The notes under the pieces: generated by a model
Database searches by the model: none
Told to the model about the DNA's origin: nothing
Seen by the model: the letters and a program-made list of their open reading frames with translations, nothing else
Shown here: piece after piece, positions 7,614 to 16,740 of the stretch
Layout of the letters: each line of letters begins with the position of its first letter
Position numbering within the stretch: the stretch's first letter is position 1
Position numbers and translations under genes: made by a program
Assembly (NCBI RefSeq): GCF_009649175.1
Contig: NZ_WJPO01000007.1
Location: 91,342-155,341 of the forward strand
Direction: 5' to 3'
Source of the DNA: Rhodovulum strictum
GTDB taxonomy: Bacteria; Pseudomonadota; Alphaproteobacteria; Rhodobacterales; Rhodobacteraceae
DNA length: 64,000 bases

Positions 7614-8477
7614 TCACAGCTCCTTGCGGATATCGACAAAGCGCAGCAGCGTGCCGATCACCATCAGCACCGTGACCAGCAGGATCACCGCCGTCGCCGC
7701 GGCCGAAGGGTATTGCAAAAGCGCGATGTCGTTCGAGATCAGCCGCCCGACATTGGCCGACTGGCTGCCCGACATGAAGCGCACGGTGATGAAATCGCCC
7801 ATCACCAGCGTCACGACGAAGATCGAGCCGATCATGATGCCGGGCTTGCACAGCGGAATGATGACATTGGTCAGGATCTGAAAGCCGCTGGCGCCCGCGT
7901 CATTGGCGGCCTCGATCAGGCTGCGGTCGATGCGCATCATGGTGTTGAAGATCGGCACCACCATGAACAGCGTGTAAAGGTGGACAAAGGCCAGGATCAC
8001 CGAGAAATCCGAGAACAGCAGCCATTCCAGCGGCTCGTCGATCACCCCCCAGGAGATCAGCGTGGAATTGGCCAGCCCGTTGCGCCCCAGGAACGGAATC
8101 CAGGAAATCATGCGGATGATGTTCGAGGTCCAGAACGGGATCGTGCATAGCAGGAACAGCGCGATCTGCCAGGTCTGGCTGCGGACATGGAAGGCCAGGA
8201 ACCAGGCGACCGCAAAGCCGATGCCCAGCGTCAGCGCCCAGGTGACCAGCGCGTATTTGAACGTGTTCAGAAAGACCTGCAAGGTGACGGGCGAGGTCAG
8301 CAGGAAATGGTAATTGTCGAATTCGAAGGCCGGGTAGATCGAGAACTCGGTCGCGCCCCAGAAGCTGACCACCACGATCATCAGGATCGGCAGCACCAGA
8401 AAGAACGCCAGCACCGCCGCCAGCGGCGAGGCCAAGAGCCAGCCCGTCAGATGTCGGTTCCTGAAAAGTGCGGCCAT
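7614..8477 (-). CDS. Polyamine-type ABC transporter permease (PotB-like)
   Basis: 287 residues, PotB-like permease with about six membrane segments and an EAA loop (EAANDAGASGFQILTNVIIP, near residue 197). The segment SNIIRMISWIPFLGRNG is typical for PotB-group permeases. Three in-frame starts are close together (TTG 8495, ATG 8483, ATG 8477). The last is chosen because AGGA lies 7 bases before it. It is followed without gap by the PotC-like gene. Confidence 0.88.
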   Translation of the reverse strand: MAALFRNRHLTGWLLASPLAAVLAFFLVLPILMIVVVSFWGATEFSIYPAFEFDNYHFLLTSPVTLQVFLNTFKYALVTWALTLGIGFAVAWFLAFHVRSQTWQIALFLLCTIPFWTSNIIRMISWIPFLGRNGLANSTLISWGVIDEPLEWLLFSDFSVILAFVHLYTLFMVVPIFNTMMRIDRSLIEAANDAGASGFQILTNVIIPLCKPGIMIGSIFVVTLVMGDFITVRFMSGSQSANVGRLISNDIALLQYPSAAATAVILLVTVLMVIGTLLRFVDIRKEL

Positions 8478-8550
8478 CGGCATGTCCTGTCGCAAAGGGC
8501 AAGGACCGGCGCGCGCAAGGGTCGGGCGCGCGCCGGGAGGGTTCAGGCCG

Positions 8551-9825
8551 TCAGGCGGCGATGAACTCGTTCCACTTGCGGACCATGTACTGGTTTTCGT
8601 CCATCACCGCGTTCCAGCAGGCAACCGCGCCCATGCGGTCGTAGAACGATCCGCCGTCGCGCACGTCGCCCGCCTGCGCCATCGGCTGGCCCTGCGGGTT
8701 GGTGATGGTGTCGGTGGCGGGCTTGCCCTCGAACCAGTAGCCCCATTCGTTTTCGGACATGAAGTCCTTCGAGGTTTCGGGCACCGCCGAGTAATAGCCC
8801 TGCCGCATCAGGAAGCCGCCGACCCAGCCCGAGAGATACCAGTTGATGTATTCATAGGCCGCATCCAGCGCGAGCCCCGACAGGTTCGCCGACAGCCCGA
8901 TGCCGCCGCCCCAGGACCGATAGCCCTCTTTCAGCGGCTGGTAGACGCAAGGAATGCCGCGCGACTTGACCGCGGTGATGGCGGGCGACCACATCGACTG
9001 GATCACCACCTCGCCCGAGGCCATCAGGTTCACGCTTTCGTCGAAGGTCTTCCAGAAGGCGCGGAACTGGCCGGCCTTCTTGGCCTCGGTAAAGATCGCC
9101 ATGGTCTTGTCGATCTCTTCGCGGGTCATGTTGCCCTTGTCGCCATAGGCGATCTCGCCCATCGCCTCGCAGACCATGGCGGCGTCCATGATGCCGATCG
9201 AGCTGATGTCCAGGATCGACGCCTTGCCCCTGAATTCGGGGTTCAGCAGTTCCGTCCAGCTTTCGATGGGCCGGCCGATCAGGTCGGGGCGGATGCCCAG
9301 CGTGTCGGCGTTGTAGATCGTCGGGATCAGCGTCATCCAGCCCGACTCTTCGGCCACGAAATCCTTGCCGCCGGGACCAGAGGTAAAGCCCACGCTATGC
9401 GGCGCGGTGCCCTGCGCGATGGTGCTTTCGGGCGTCAGCTTGCCATTGCGGAAGATGCCCACGATCTTGTCGTAATTCGCGATCTTCGAGGTATCCATCG
9501 CCTGAAGGTTGCCGGTCGGCCAGACCTTCTTGCAGATCCAGTATTCGATATCGGCGATGTCGAAGGATTTCGGCTGGGTCGCGGCACGCTGGGTCACGGC
9601 ATCGCTGTCAAGCGCGGTCATTTCCAGCGTGAAGCCCAGGTCTTCCTTGACCTTCTGCGCCACCTCGTTGAGGTTCGAAACCCCCGTTCCGAACTGGCGC
9701 AGCGTGATGTCCTTGATGTTCTGCGCCCAGATCATCGGCGCCGGAAAGGCACTGGCGGCCACGCCCGCGGCGGCGCCCGTCAGCAGGGTCCGGCGGCTCA
9801 GGCCGGTCTTGGGTGCTTGGGTCAT
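8551..9825 (-). CDS. ABC transporter substrate-binding protein, polyamine/opine type
   Basis: 424 residues. The N-terminus has a twin-arginine signal, GLSRRTLLTGAAAGVAAS, with a likely cleavage after the PMIWAQ region. The mature protein fits the PotD/PotF-like binding proteins (about 400 residues; motifs such as GKASILDISSIGIMDAAM and a final VRKWNEFIAA). ATG 9825 is used because GGAGA precedes it; an ATG 12 bases upstream lacks such a site. The ligand is not evident. Co-transcription with a racemase argues for an amino-acid-like or ureide ligand rather than a simple polyamine. Confidence 0.88.
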   Translation of the reverse strand: MTQAPKTGLSRRTLLTGAAAGVAASAFPAPMIWAQNIKDITLRQFGTGVSNLNEVAQKVKEDLGFTLEMTALDSDAVTQRAATQPKSFDIADIEYWICKKVWPTGNLQAMDTSKIANYDKIVGIFRNGKLTPESTIAQGTAPHSVGFTSGPGGKDFVAEESGWMTLIPTIYNADTLGIRPDLIGRPIESWTELLNPEFRGKASILDISSIGIMDAAMVCEAMGEIAYGDKGNMTREEIDKTMAIFTEAKKAGQFRAFWKTFDESVNLMASGEVVIQSMWSPAITAVKSRGIPCVYQPLKEGYRSWGGGIGLSANLSGLALDAAYEYINWYLSGWVGGFLMRQGYYSAVPETSKDFMSENEWGYWFEGKPATDTITNPQGQPMAQAGDVRDGGSFYDRMGAVACWNAVMDENQYMVRKWNEFIAA

Positions 9826-9852
9826 CTGTCTCTCCATGATGGACGTCTGGTG

Positions 9853-10848
9853 TCACGCATTCAGGGCGTGCAGGTTGGCGTCGTCCCAGCTCAGCCCGAC
9901 ACCGTCGCCGGGCTGGATGGGTTGGACGAAATACTGCTCCTCGGGCAGAAGCGCGGTGATCTCCTGATCGCCCGCGGTCATCAGGGTCAGCGCGACGCTG
10001 GCGCCCTGATATTCGATGCCGGTCACGCGCCCCTCCATCCTGCCCTTGTCGGGGCCGGTGACGGCGATCCGGTCGGCACGGATGGCGAAATGGCCCTGCG
10101 GCAGCGCGATCACGTTATGACCGCCCATGAAACGCGCGACGAATTCGGTCCGCGGCGCGTTGAACACCTCGCGCGCGGGGCCGGCCTGTTCGATCCGGGC
10201 GTTGTTCATCACCACGATCTCGTCGGCCAGCGCCAGCGCCTCGTCCTGGCCATGGGTGACATGGATGAAGGTGATCCCCAGTTCGCGCTGGAGCTTCTTC
10301 AGCTCGGCCCGCATGCGGATGCGCAGGAACGGGTCCAGCGCGGACAGCGGCTCGTCCAGCAACAGCACCTGCGGCCGGGTGATCAGCGCCCGCGCCAGCG
10401 CGACGCGCTGCTGCTGGCCGCCCGAAAGCTGCGCGGGCAGCCGGTCGGCCAGATGCTGCATATGCACCAGTTCCAGCATCTCGCCCGCCTGCCTGCGCCG
10501 GGTGTCGCGGTCGATGCCCTTCATCTTCAGGCTGAAGGCCACGTTGTCGGCCACGCTCAGATGGGGAAACAGCGCGTAGTTCTGGAACATCATCGCGGTG
10601 CCGCGACGGGCGGGCGGCAGATGCGCGATGTCCTGCCCGCCCAGCACGATGGCCCCGTCCGAAACATCCTCGTGGCCCGCGATCATCCTGAGCGTCGAGG
10701 ATTTGCCGCAGCCCGACGGTCCCAGCAGGCAGGCATAGCTGCCCGCGTGAAACAGGTGGTGAATGCCGTCCACCGCAAGGCTCTGTCCGTAGCGCTTGGT
10801 CAGGGCGACAAGTTCAAGATCCAGGTCCGATCGCATGGGCATGTCCAT
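9853..10848 (-). CDS. ABC transporter ATP-binding protein (PotA-like)
   Basis: 331 residues. Walker A GPSGCGKSS near residue 44, Q-loop FQNYALFPH, ABC signature LSGGQQQR, Walker B VLLLDEPLSALD and the H-loop THGQDEA are all intact, so it should hydrolyse ATP. The C-terminal 100 residues match a TOBE_2-type domain of the PotA/spermidine group. First gene of the operon ATPase, binding protein, permease, permease, racemase. The start is uncertain between 10848 and ATG 10836. The divergent GntR gene starts 245 bases away with an operator-like palindrome between them. Confidence 0.9.
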   Translation of the reverse strand: MDMPMRSDLDLELVALTKRYGQSLAVDGIHHLFHAGSYACLLGPSGCGKSSTLRMIAGHEDVSDGAIVLGGQDIAHLPPARRGTAMMFQNYALFPHLSVADNVAFSLKMKGIDRDTRRRQAGEMLELVHMQHLADRLPAQLSGGQQQRVALARALITRPQVLLLDEPLSALDPFLRIRMRAELKKLQRELGITFIHVTHGQDEALALADEIVVMNNARIEQAGPAREVFNAPRTEFVARFMGGHNVIALPQGHFAIRADRIAVTGPDKGRMEGRVTGIEYQGASVALTLMTAGDQEITALLPEEQYFVQPIQPGDGVGLSWDDANLHALNA

Positions 10849-10976
10849 CGCTGCTGACCCACCCTGTCGCGGGGGCGGGGCCGGGGAAACAGTGGCGCGG
10901 GCCGGGACGGGGCAGATTCGTCAACTGCCCGCGGAATGGGCGATTGTCGGCAGGAATGTCCGCAAGTGGTGCGCAG

Positions 10977-10988
10977 ATTGTATACGAT
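10977..10988. promoter_or_regulatory. GntR-type operator palindrome between ABC operon and gntR
   Basis: ATTGTATACGAT is a 12-bp palindrome with one mismatched pair, centred on GTATAC. Sites with a GTATAC core are familiar for FCD-type GntR regulators. It lies 105 bases before the TTG start of the GntR gene and 129 bases before the ABC ATPase gene, so one site could control both directions. Confidence 0.6.
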
Positions 10989-11092
10989 CCTGTGTCCGAA
11001 GCTGCCCCGCCCTCGCGAATCTTGAGCCATGGCCGGGATTTCGCCAAACAGGGGCAGACGGGCGCCCCGCCCTGCCGCAGGAAAGCGATCCA

Positions 11093-11815
11093 TTGAACCA
11101 GCCAGGCCTACCCACCGCGCATGTGGCCGGTCGCGACAGCGGCCGCGCCTCGCGCGCGCGCGAGGTGGCCGACAGCCTGACGCGGGCGATCCACGAACAC
11201 CGGCTGGGGCCGGGGATGAAGCTGTCCGAGGACGAGGTGGGCGAGATTTTCGGCGTCAGCCGGACCATCGTGCGCGCCGCGCTGCAACAGCTTGCCCATG
11301 ACCAGCTTGTGACGATCGAACCCCATCGCGGCGCCTTTGTCGCCCAGCCCTCGGTGCGCGAGGCGCGCGAGGTGTTCGAGGCGCGCGCGCTGCTGGAACC
11401 GCGCACCGCAAGGTCCGCCGCGTTGCGCGCCACGCCCGAGGATATCGCGATCCTGCGCCGCCACATCGCGCAGGAACATGCCGCGCTGCATGCCGGTCAG
11501 GACGGCGCGGCACTGCGGCTGTCGGGGCTTTTTCATATCGAGATCGCGCGCATCGCCGACCAGGCCACCATCGCCGAATTCATCGGCCAGCTTGTGTCGC
11601 GCTCGTCGCTGGTGATTGCGCTGTACTGGCGGCGGCGCAACGCGCTATGCGAAAGCCACGCCCATGACGCGCTGCTCAAGGCGCTGGCCGACCGCGACGG
11701 CGCACTGGCCGAGGAATTGATGAAGGGGCATCTGCTGGACCTGTTGTCCTCGCTCGACCTGCGCGAGGCGCCGGGACAGCGGCGCTCGCTGAAAGAGGCA
11801 TTGGGGGGACCATGA
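11093..11815 (+). CDS. GntR family transcriptional regulator, FCD subfamily
   Basis: 240 residues. N-terminal winged helix (residues 20-85): REVADSLTRAIHEHRLGPGMKLSEDEVGEIFGVS, then SRTIVRAALQQL recognition helix and the wing RGAFVAQPS. The C-terminal helical FCD ligand-binding domain contains the histidines expected for metal/ligand binding (HIEIAR, ESHAHDALLKAL). The TTG start at 11093 is chosen because AGGAAAG stands 7 bases before it, and the resulting length is normal for FadR-like proteins. It diverges from the ABC transporter/racemase operon, which it probably represses through the GTATAC palindrome. The next gene overlaps it by 4 bases. Confidence 0.88.
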   Translation: MNQPGLPTAHVAGRDSGRASRAREVADSLTRAIHEHRLGPGMKLSEDEVGEIFGVSRTIVRAALQQLAHDQLVTIEPHRGAFVAQPSVREAREVFEARALLEPRTARSAALRATPEDIAILRRHIAQEHAALHAGQDGAALRLSGLFHIEIARIADQATIAEFIGQLVSRSSLVIALYWRRRNALCESHAHDALLKALADRDGALAEELMKGHLLDLLSSLDLREAPGQRRSLKEALGGP

Positions 11816-12639
11816 CATACAGGGCGATGCGCCGCGCGGAACTGGACCGCGTGCTGGGCTGGGCGGCCGAGGAAGGCTGGAACCCCGGCCTCGAGGATGC
11901 CGAGCCCTTCCACGCCACCGACCCCGAGGGGTTCTTCGTGGCCGAGGCCGGGGGCCGCCCGGTGGCCGCGATCTCGGTGGTCAACCATTCCGACAGCATG
12001 GCCTTTCTGGGGCTTTACATCTGCCATCCCGACCATCGCGGGCAGGGGATCGGGTTCGGGCTGTGGCGCCATGCGCTCGACCATGCCGGGGCGCGCAGCG
12101 TCGGGCTTGACGGGGTGGCCGCGCAACAGGCAAATTACGAGAAATCGGGCTTCGTGCGCGCAGGGCGCACGGTGCGTTATTGCGGGGTGCTGCCGGGCAG
12201 GCCCCATCGGGGGATCGGCCCGTCCGGGGCGCGCGACCTTCCCGCCCTGATCGCGCTGGAGGCCCGCGCGACCGGCTATGAAAAGCCGCGCTTCCTGGCG
12301 GCCTGGCTGTCCGACACCGCCACCCGCAAGACGCTGGTGGCCCGCACCGAGGGCGAACCGACGGGACTGGTCACGATCCGCCAATGCCGCGACGGCTTCA
12401 AGATCGGCCCGCTTGCCGCGCGCAGCGAAACGGTGGCGGCGGCGCTGATCGAGGCGGCCGGCGTCGTGACCGGCGAGGCGCGGACGATGATCGACCTGCC
12501 CGAGGGGCAGGACTGGCTTGCCGCACATTGCCGGTCGCTGGGATTTGCGCCGGTCTTCGAGACGGCACGCATGTACAAGGGTCCGGCGCCCCGGGGCGGC
12601 GGGCTGATCGCGGCGGCGGCAACCCTGGAACTGGGCTGA
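11812..12639 (+). CDS. GNAT family N-acetyltransferase, two-domain type
   Basis: 275 residues. The first half is a GNAT fold with acetyl-CoA binding loop HPDHRGQGIGFGLW (about residues 73-86) and a YEKSGF motif before the last strands. The second half (from about residue 150) repeats a GNAT-like topology without a clear cofactor loop, as in YitH/HolE-type proteins with an added acetyltransferase-like domain. Its start codon overlaps the GntR stop (ATGA), so both are one transcript. The acceptor may be related to the compound imported by the divergent ABC system; this is inference from position only. Confidence 0.82.
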   Translation: MTYRAMRRAELDRVLGWAAEEGWNPGLEDAEPFHATDPEGFFVAEAGGRPVAAISVVNHSDSMAFLGLYICHPDHRGQGIGFGLWRHALDHAGARSVGLDGVAAQQANYEKSGFVRAGRTVRYCGVLPGRPHRGIGPSGARDLPALIALEARATGYEKPRFLAAWLSDTATRKTLVARTEGEPTGLVTIRQCRDGFKIGPLAARSETVAAALIEAAGVVTGEARTMIDLPEGQDWLAAHCRSLGFAPVFETARMYKGPAPRGGGLIAAAATLELG

Positions 12640-12665
12640 CACGCCGCGCTCACGGTCGGGAATAA

Positions 12666-12687
12666 CGCTTCGAACCGGATTGAAGCG
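12666..12687. repeat. Palindrome before the multi-PAS GGDEF-EAL gene
   Basis: A 22-bp interrupted palindrome with perfect outer arms CGCTTC and GAAGCG and a central CCGG, located 69 bases before the start codon. It could be an operator for the downstream gene or a stem-loop after the acetyltransferase gene. No T-run follows, so an operator is slightly more likely. Confidence 0.35.
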
Positions 12688-12755
12688 CGGGTCTTAAGGC
12701 TTTTCTCACAAGTTTCGGCGATGGGTTCAGACCATTGTTCGAACTGGAGAGCGAA

Positions 12756-15700
12756 ATGCTCCTGGACGGTGACATCCCCGATTTCGGCGCGTTGATCGAC
12801 GCGATGGGCGGCCCGGCCTGGATCATGTCCGGCGAGGGCGTCGTCGCCGCCGCGAACGCCGCCTTCGTCACGGGGCTTGCCGGACAGGGGCCGGACCGGA
12901 TCGCCGGTCAGCCCTGTGCGCAGCTTGTCGCCCCCGGGGATGCCGCGGCGCTGTCCGATGCCTGCCGCGCGCTGCGCGAGGGCACCCTGCCCGCAATCCG
13001 GCTGAACCTTGCGCTGCGCACCGCCAAGGGGCCGCCGCGGCGGCTGGACTGCCTGCTGACGGCGCTCCGCCAGGATGGCCGCCTTGCCGCGATACTGGCC
13101 CAGGGCCAGACGCTGCCCGACAGCGCGCCCGGGGACAGCCCCCCCTGCCAGATGGCCCAGTGCCCGCAGCGCGACGAGGCCCTTGAACGGGCCGAGATCC
13201 TGCGCATCGCCACCACCAAGGGCAATGTCGTCCCGTGGTACCGCATCCCCGATACCGGCGCCTCGTGGTTCGGCGCGAATATCAACGCGCTGCTGGACCT
13301 GCCCGACGAGGTGGTGCTGACCTCGCCGGAATTCCGCAGGCTGATCCATCCCGACGATCTGCCCACCGTGGTCGAGGCCCATTCCGCCATCGAGCGGGGC
13401 GAGACCGAGACCTACGATATCGACTTCCGGGTGCGGCGGGCCGATGGCTCCTGGCTGCTTGTCACGTCGCGGGGCCGCAAGATCGACCGCTCGGCGCAGG
13501 GCCTGCCCTACATGATCTGCGGCAGCTTCGTCGACATCACCGGGCGCAAGACCACCGAAGACCGGCTTGCCGCCGCCCTGGTCGAGGCCGAGGCCGCGCA
13601 TGAGGCGGCGCTTATGCGCGAACAGATGCTCAAGCTCAGTTCCCTGCGCGGCGGCATCGGCCATTTCACCGTCGTCCCCGGGCAGGCGGGCGGCCGGGCA
13701 ACGAATGCGACCTATCGGCTGCTGGGCTATGAACCGGGGGCCTTCCCCTCGACCGATGTTGGCTGGCGCAGCCTGATCCATCCCGACGACCTGCCCGGCG
13801 CTGCCGCCGCGATGGATGCGCTGCAACAGCGCCGCACGACGATCTACGAACACGATCACCGCCTGCGCCATGGCGATGGCAGCTATCACTGGTACCGCGC
13901 CGTGGCCAGCTGGGTCGAACGCCCCGGCGCCGCGCCGCCGCGCCTGCTGGCCGGGGCGATCATCAACATCGACCATATCAAGGAGAACGAGGCCAAACTG
14001 GCCGAGGCCGCCGAGGCCGCCCGCCGGGCAAGCCAACGGCTGAACACCCTTGCCGACAACGCGCCCGCCGCCCTGTTCGAACATCGCGAGGATGCCGGCG
14101 GCGCCGTCGACCTGCCCTATTTCAGCGCCCGCCTGCCCGAGCTTCTGGGCGTTCCGCGCGAGGATCTGCTGGCCGATGGCGCGGCCGGCGTCCGGTATAT
14201 CGACCCCGAGGATCTGGCCGATCTGGCCGAACGTATCCGCCATTCGCGCGATACGCTGACGCCGCTCGATACCCGCTATCGCCTGCACCACCCCGAAAAG
14301 GGGCTGCGCTGGATGATGCTGTCCTCGATCCCCTTTGCCCAGCCCGATGGCGCGGTGATCTGGTACGGCAATGTCTTCGACGCGACCGAACAGACCGAGG
14401 CCGAACGCCGCGCCGCCGAGGCCGCCGAGGCGCTGCACATCGCCCATGAACGGCTGAACACCATGGCCGAAAGCGCGCCCGGCGCGCTGTTCGAAGACCG
14501 GTTCGAGCCCGATGGCACAAGCTGGTTTCCCTATTTCAACGCCAAGATGCCCGAGCTTTTCGGCGTCACGGCCGAAGCGCTGCGGCGCGACGGCAAGTCG
14601 ATCTATCGCCACATCCCGGACGAGGACAGGGCGCGGATCGACGCCGATTTCGCCATTCGCCGTCAGGACATGTCGCAGATCGAGTTCCGCCACCGCATCG
14701 ACCATCCGCAGCGCGGCCTGCGCTGGGTGCTGGTCTCGGCGATCCCGGTTGCGCATCCGGATGGGGCGGTCAGCTGGTACGGCAACGTGATCGACATCAC
14801 CGAGCAGCTCGAGGTCGAGAACCGCGCCGCAATTGCCGCCGCCGCCCTGCAACGCGCGCACGAACAACTGTCCTCGGTCGCCGAGGTCGCGCCGGTGGGC
14901 CTTTACGAATTCCGCTGGCTGGGACCCGAGAGGATCCGCTTCACCTATACCAGCGCGCATTTCGAAAAGCTGGTGGGCTATTCGCGGGCCGAAATCCGGC
15001 GGCTTCAGGGCGGCATCCTGCGGCGGCTGCATCCCGACGATCTGGCGACCTATACGCTGGGCATCGAGGAAAGCTCGCGCACGATGACGCCGCGCCACAA
15101 CCGCCTGCGAATCCTGCATCCCGAACGCGGCACCGTCTGGCTGAGCGCGGTCGCCGCGCCGCGGCTCGATCCCGACGGGGTGGTGGTCTGGACCGGCGCG
15201 CTGCTCGATGTCACCGCCGATGTCGAGCGCGAGGCCGCGCTCAAGCGCGCGCACCGGCTGGCCGAACAGGTCCGCGCCGAGAACGAGCGTCAGGCCCTGC
15301 ATGACGGCCTGACCGGGCTGCCCAACCGGCGCTATTACGACCAGCGCCTTGCCCGGCGGCTGGAGGGGGCGCGCAATGGCGGGCCGGCCGATTGCACGCT
15401 GATCCGCATCGACCTTGACCGGTTCAAGTATGTCAACGACACGCTGGGCCACGAGGCGGGCGACCGCGTGCTGATCCGCGTGGGCGAGATTCTGCGCGAC
15501 TGCCTGCGCGCGGGCGATTTCGCGGCCCGCATCGGCGGCGACGAATTCTCGGTGCTGCTGGCCCCGCTCACCTCGCGCGCGGGCGCGACCGAACTGGTCG
15601 AGCGGATCCGCGCCGGCCTGGCCCAGCCGGTGCTGTATGACGGGCGGCTCTGCCGCTTCGGCGCCAGCTTCGGCATCGCCGAGACGCGCGACATCCTGGG

Positions 15701-16583
15701 CATCGCGGGAGAGTTGCAGATCTTTGCCGATGCCGCGCTCTACCGGGCCAAGGCGGGCGGGCGCAACCGGATCGAGTTCTTCACCCCCGAACTGCATCGC
15801 GGCATCCTGAACGACCGCCGCGTGGCCTCGGAACTGCACGAGGCGCTGGAGCACGACCAGTTCCTGCCCTTCTTCCAGCCCCAGATCTCCAGCCGCGACA
15901 ACAGCCTTGTCGGCGTCGAGGCGCTGTTGCGCTGGCGCCATCCCACGCGCGGGCTGGTCGCGCCGGATGCCTTCATGAACGTGGCCGAACAGCTTCGGAT
16001 CGTGCCCGATATCGACCGGCTGATGATGGAGAAATCGCGCGCCACGCTGGCCCGCTGGCGGGCGCGCGGGCTTTTCGTGCCCAAGATCAGCTTCAACGTG
16101 TCCTCGGGGCGGATGCACGATCCCGACGTGGTGTCGCTGGCCCGCGAGATGGTGGCCGAGGATACCCGCGTGACCTATGAACTGCTGGAATCCATCCTCG
16201 TCGAGGAGGAGAGCGAGGATTTCCGCAGCCATCTGGAGATGGTCCGCCAGGCCGGGATCGAGATCGAGATCGACGATTTCGGCTCGGGCCATGCCTCGAT
16301 CATCGGCCTGATGGAAATCGCGCCCACCGCGCTCAAGATCGACCGCCGGATCGTCGCGCCCGTGGCGCATGACGACCGGTCCTGCCACCTTGTCCGCGCC
16401 ATTGTCGAGATAGCCGAAACCCTGGGCATCGCCACCATCGCCGAGGGCGTCGAGACCGAGGATCAGGCCGCGCTTATCCGGCAGCTCGGCTGCGACATCA
16501 TGCAGGGCTACCTGTTCGCCCGCCCGCTGAACGAGGAGGATCTGTTCGACTACGCCACGACCGCGTTTCGCCGCAGCGCCTGA
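12756..16583 (+). CDS. Multi-PAS diguanylate cyclase/phosphodiesterase (PAS-GGDEF-EAL)
   Basis: 1275 residues, no membrane segment, so a cytoplasmic c-di-GMP enzyme. A divergent PAS-like region (1-100) is followed by five PAS_3-type modules at roughly 165-275, 300-410, 430-548, 568-685 and 700-823, most with a HPDD or PEDL segment and a closing DIT/DVT-type PAC end. The GGDEF domain (850-1010) keeps DGLTGLPNRR and the intact GGDEF signature at about 927-931. The EAL domain (1025-1275) keeps EALLRW, DDFGSGHAS and the KIDR and AEGVET segments, so both activities look possible. ATG 12756 has GGAGAG 4 bases upstream; an earlier in-frame TTG lacks one. Modules four and five are close copies. Stands alone between palindrome and the TonB operon. 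Confidence 0.92.
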   Translation: MLLDGDIPDFGALIDAMGGPAWIMSGEGVVAAANAAFVTGLAGQGPDRIAGQPCAQLVAPGDAAALSDACRALREGTLPAIRLNLALRTAKGPPRRLDCLLTALRQDGRLAAILAQGQTLPDSAPGDSPPCQMAQCPQRDEALERAEILRIATTKGNVVPWYRIPDTGASWFGANINALLDLPDEVVLTSPEFRRLIHPDDLPTVVEAHSAIERGETETYDIDFRVRRADGSWLLVTSRGRKIDRSAQGLPYMICGSFVDITGRKTTEDRLAAALVEAEAAHEAALMREQMLKLSSLRGGIGHFTVVPGQAGGRATNATYRLLGYEPGAFPSTDVGWRSLIHPDDLPGAAAAMDALQQRRTTIYEHDHRLRHGDGSYHWYRAVASWVERPGAAPPRLLAGAIINIDHIKENEAKLAEAAEAARRASQRLNTLADNAPAALFEHREDAGGAVDLPYFSARLPELLGVPREDLLADGAAGVRYIDPEDLADLAERIRHSRDTLTPLDTRYRLHHPEKGLRWMMLSSIPFAQPDGAVIWYGNVFDATEQTEAERRAAEAAEALHIAHERLNTMAESAPGALFEDRFEPDGTSWFPYFNAKMPELFGVTAEALRRDGKSIYRHIPDEDRARIDADFAIRRQDMSQIEFRHRIDHPQRGLRWVLVSAIPVAHPDGAVSWYGNVIDITEQLEVENRAAIAAAALQRAHEQLSSVAEVAPVGLYEFRWLGPERIRFTYTSAHFEKLVGYSRAEIRRLQGGILRRLHPDDLATYTLGIEESSRTMTPRHNRLRILHPERGTVWLSAVAAPRLDPDGVVVWTGALLDVTADVEREAALKRAHRLAEQVRAENERQALHDGLTGLPNRRYYDQRLARRLEGARNGGPADCTLIRIDLDRFKYVNDTLGHEAGDRVLIRVGEILRDCLRAGDFAARIGGDEFSVLLAPLTSRAGATELVERIRAGLAQPVLYDGRLCRFGASFGIAETRDILGIAGELQIFADAALYRAKAGGRNRIEFFTPELHRGILNDRRVASELHEALEHDQFLPFFQPQISSRDNSLVGVEALLRWRHPTRGLVAPDAFMNVAEQLRIVPDIDRLMMEKSRATLARWRARGLFVPKISFNVSSGRMHDPDVVSLAREMVAEDTRVTYELLESILVEEESEDFRSHLEMVRQAGIEIEIDDFGSGHASIIGLMEIAPTALKIDRRIVAPVAHDDRSCHLVRAIVEIAETLGIATIAEGVETEDQAALIRQLGCDIMQGYLFARPLNEEDLFDYATTAFRRSA

Positions 16584-16740
16584 TCGCCGGACCGGGGCGG
16601 CGGATATCGTCCGACAGTTTCACTAAGGTATTGCGCAGGCCGGGCGGATGTGGTCATCTGTCCGCGTTCGATCCAGCCACACGGCGCCCGCACGCGCGCC
16701 CCGCCAGGCGAACCCAAGCCATGGCCATGGGGGTGCGAAC

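Noticed and set aside
12276..16388. A very long open frame on the minus strand (about 1370 codons) opposite the PAS-GGDEF-EAL gene
   Set aside because: Its translation is rich in Arg, Gly, Ala, Asp and His without domains, and the plus strand encodes a clear multidomain enzyme. Long antisense frames are expected at this GC content. The same applies to plus-strand frames opposite the RTX gene (2014-5622), the CHAT gene (46941-49880) and soxA (52320-55304).
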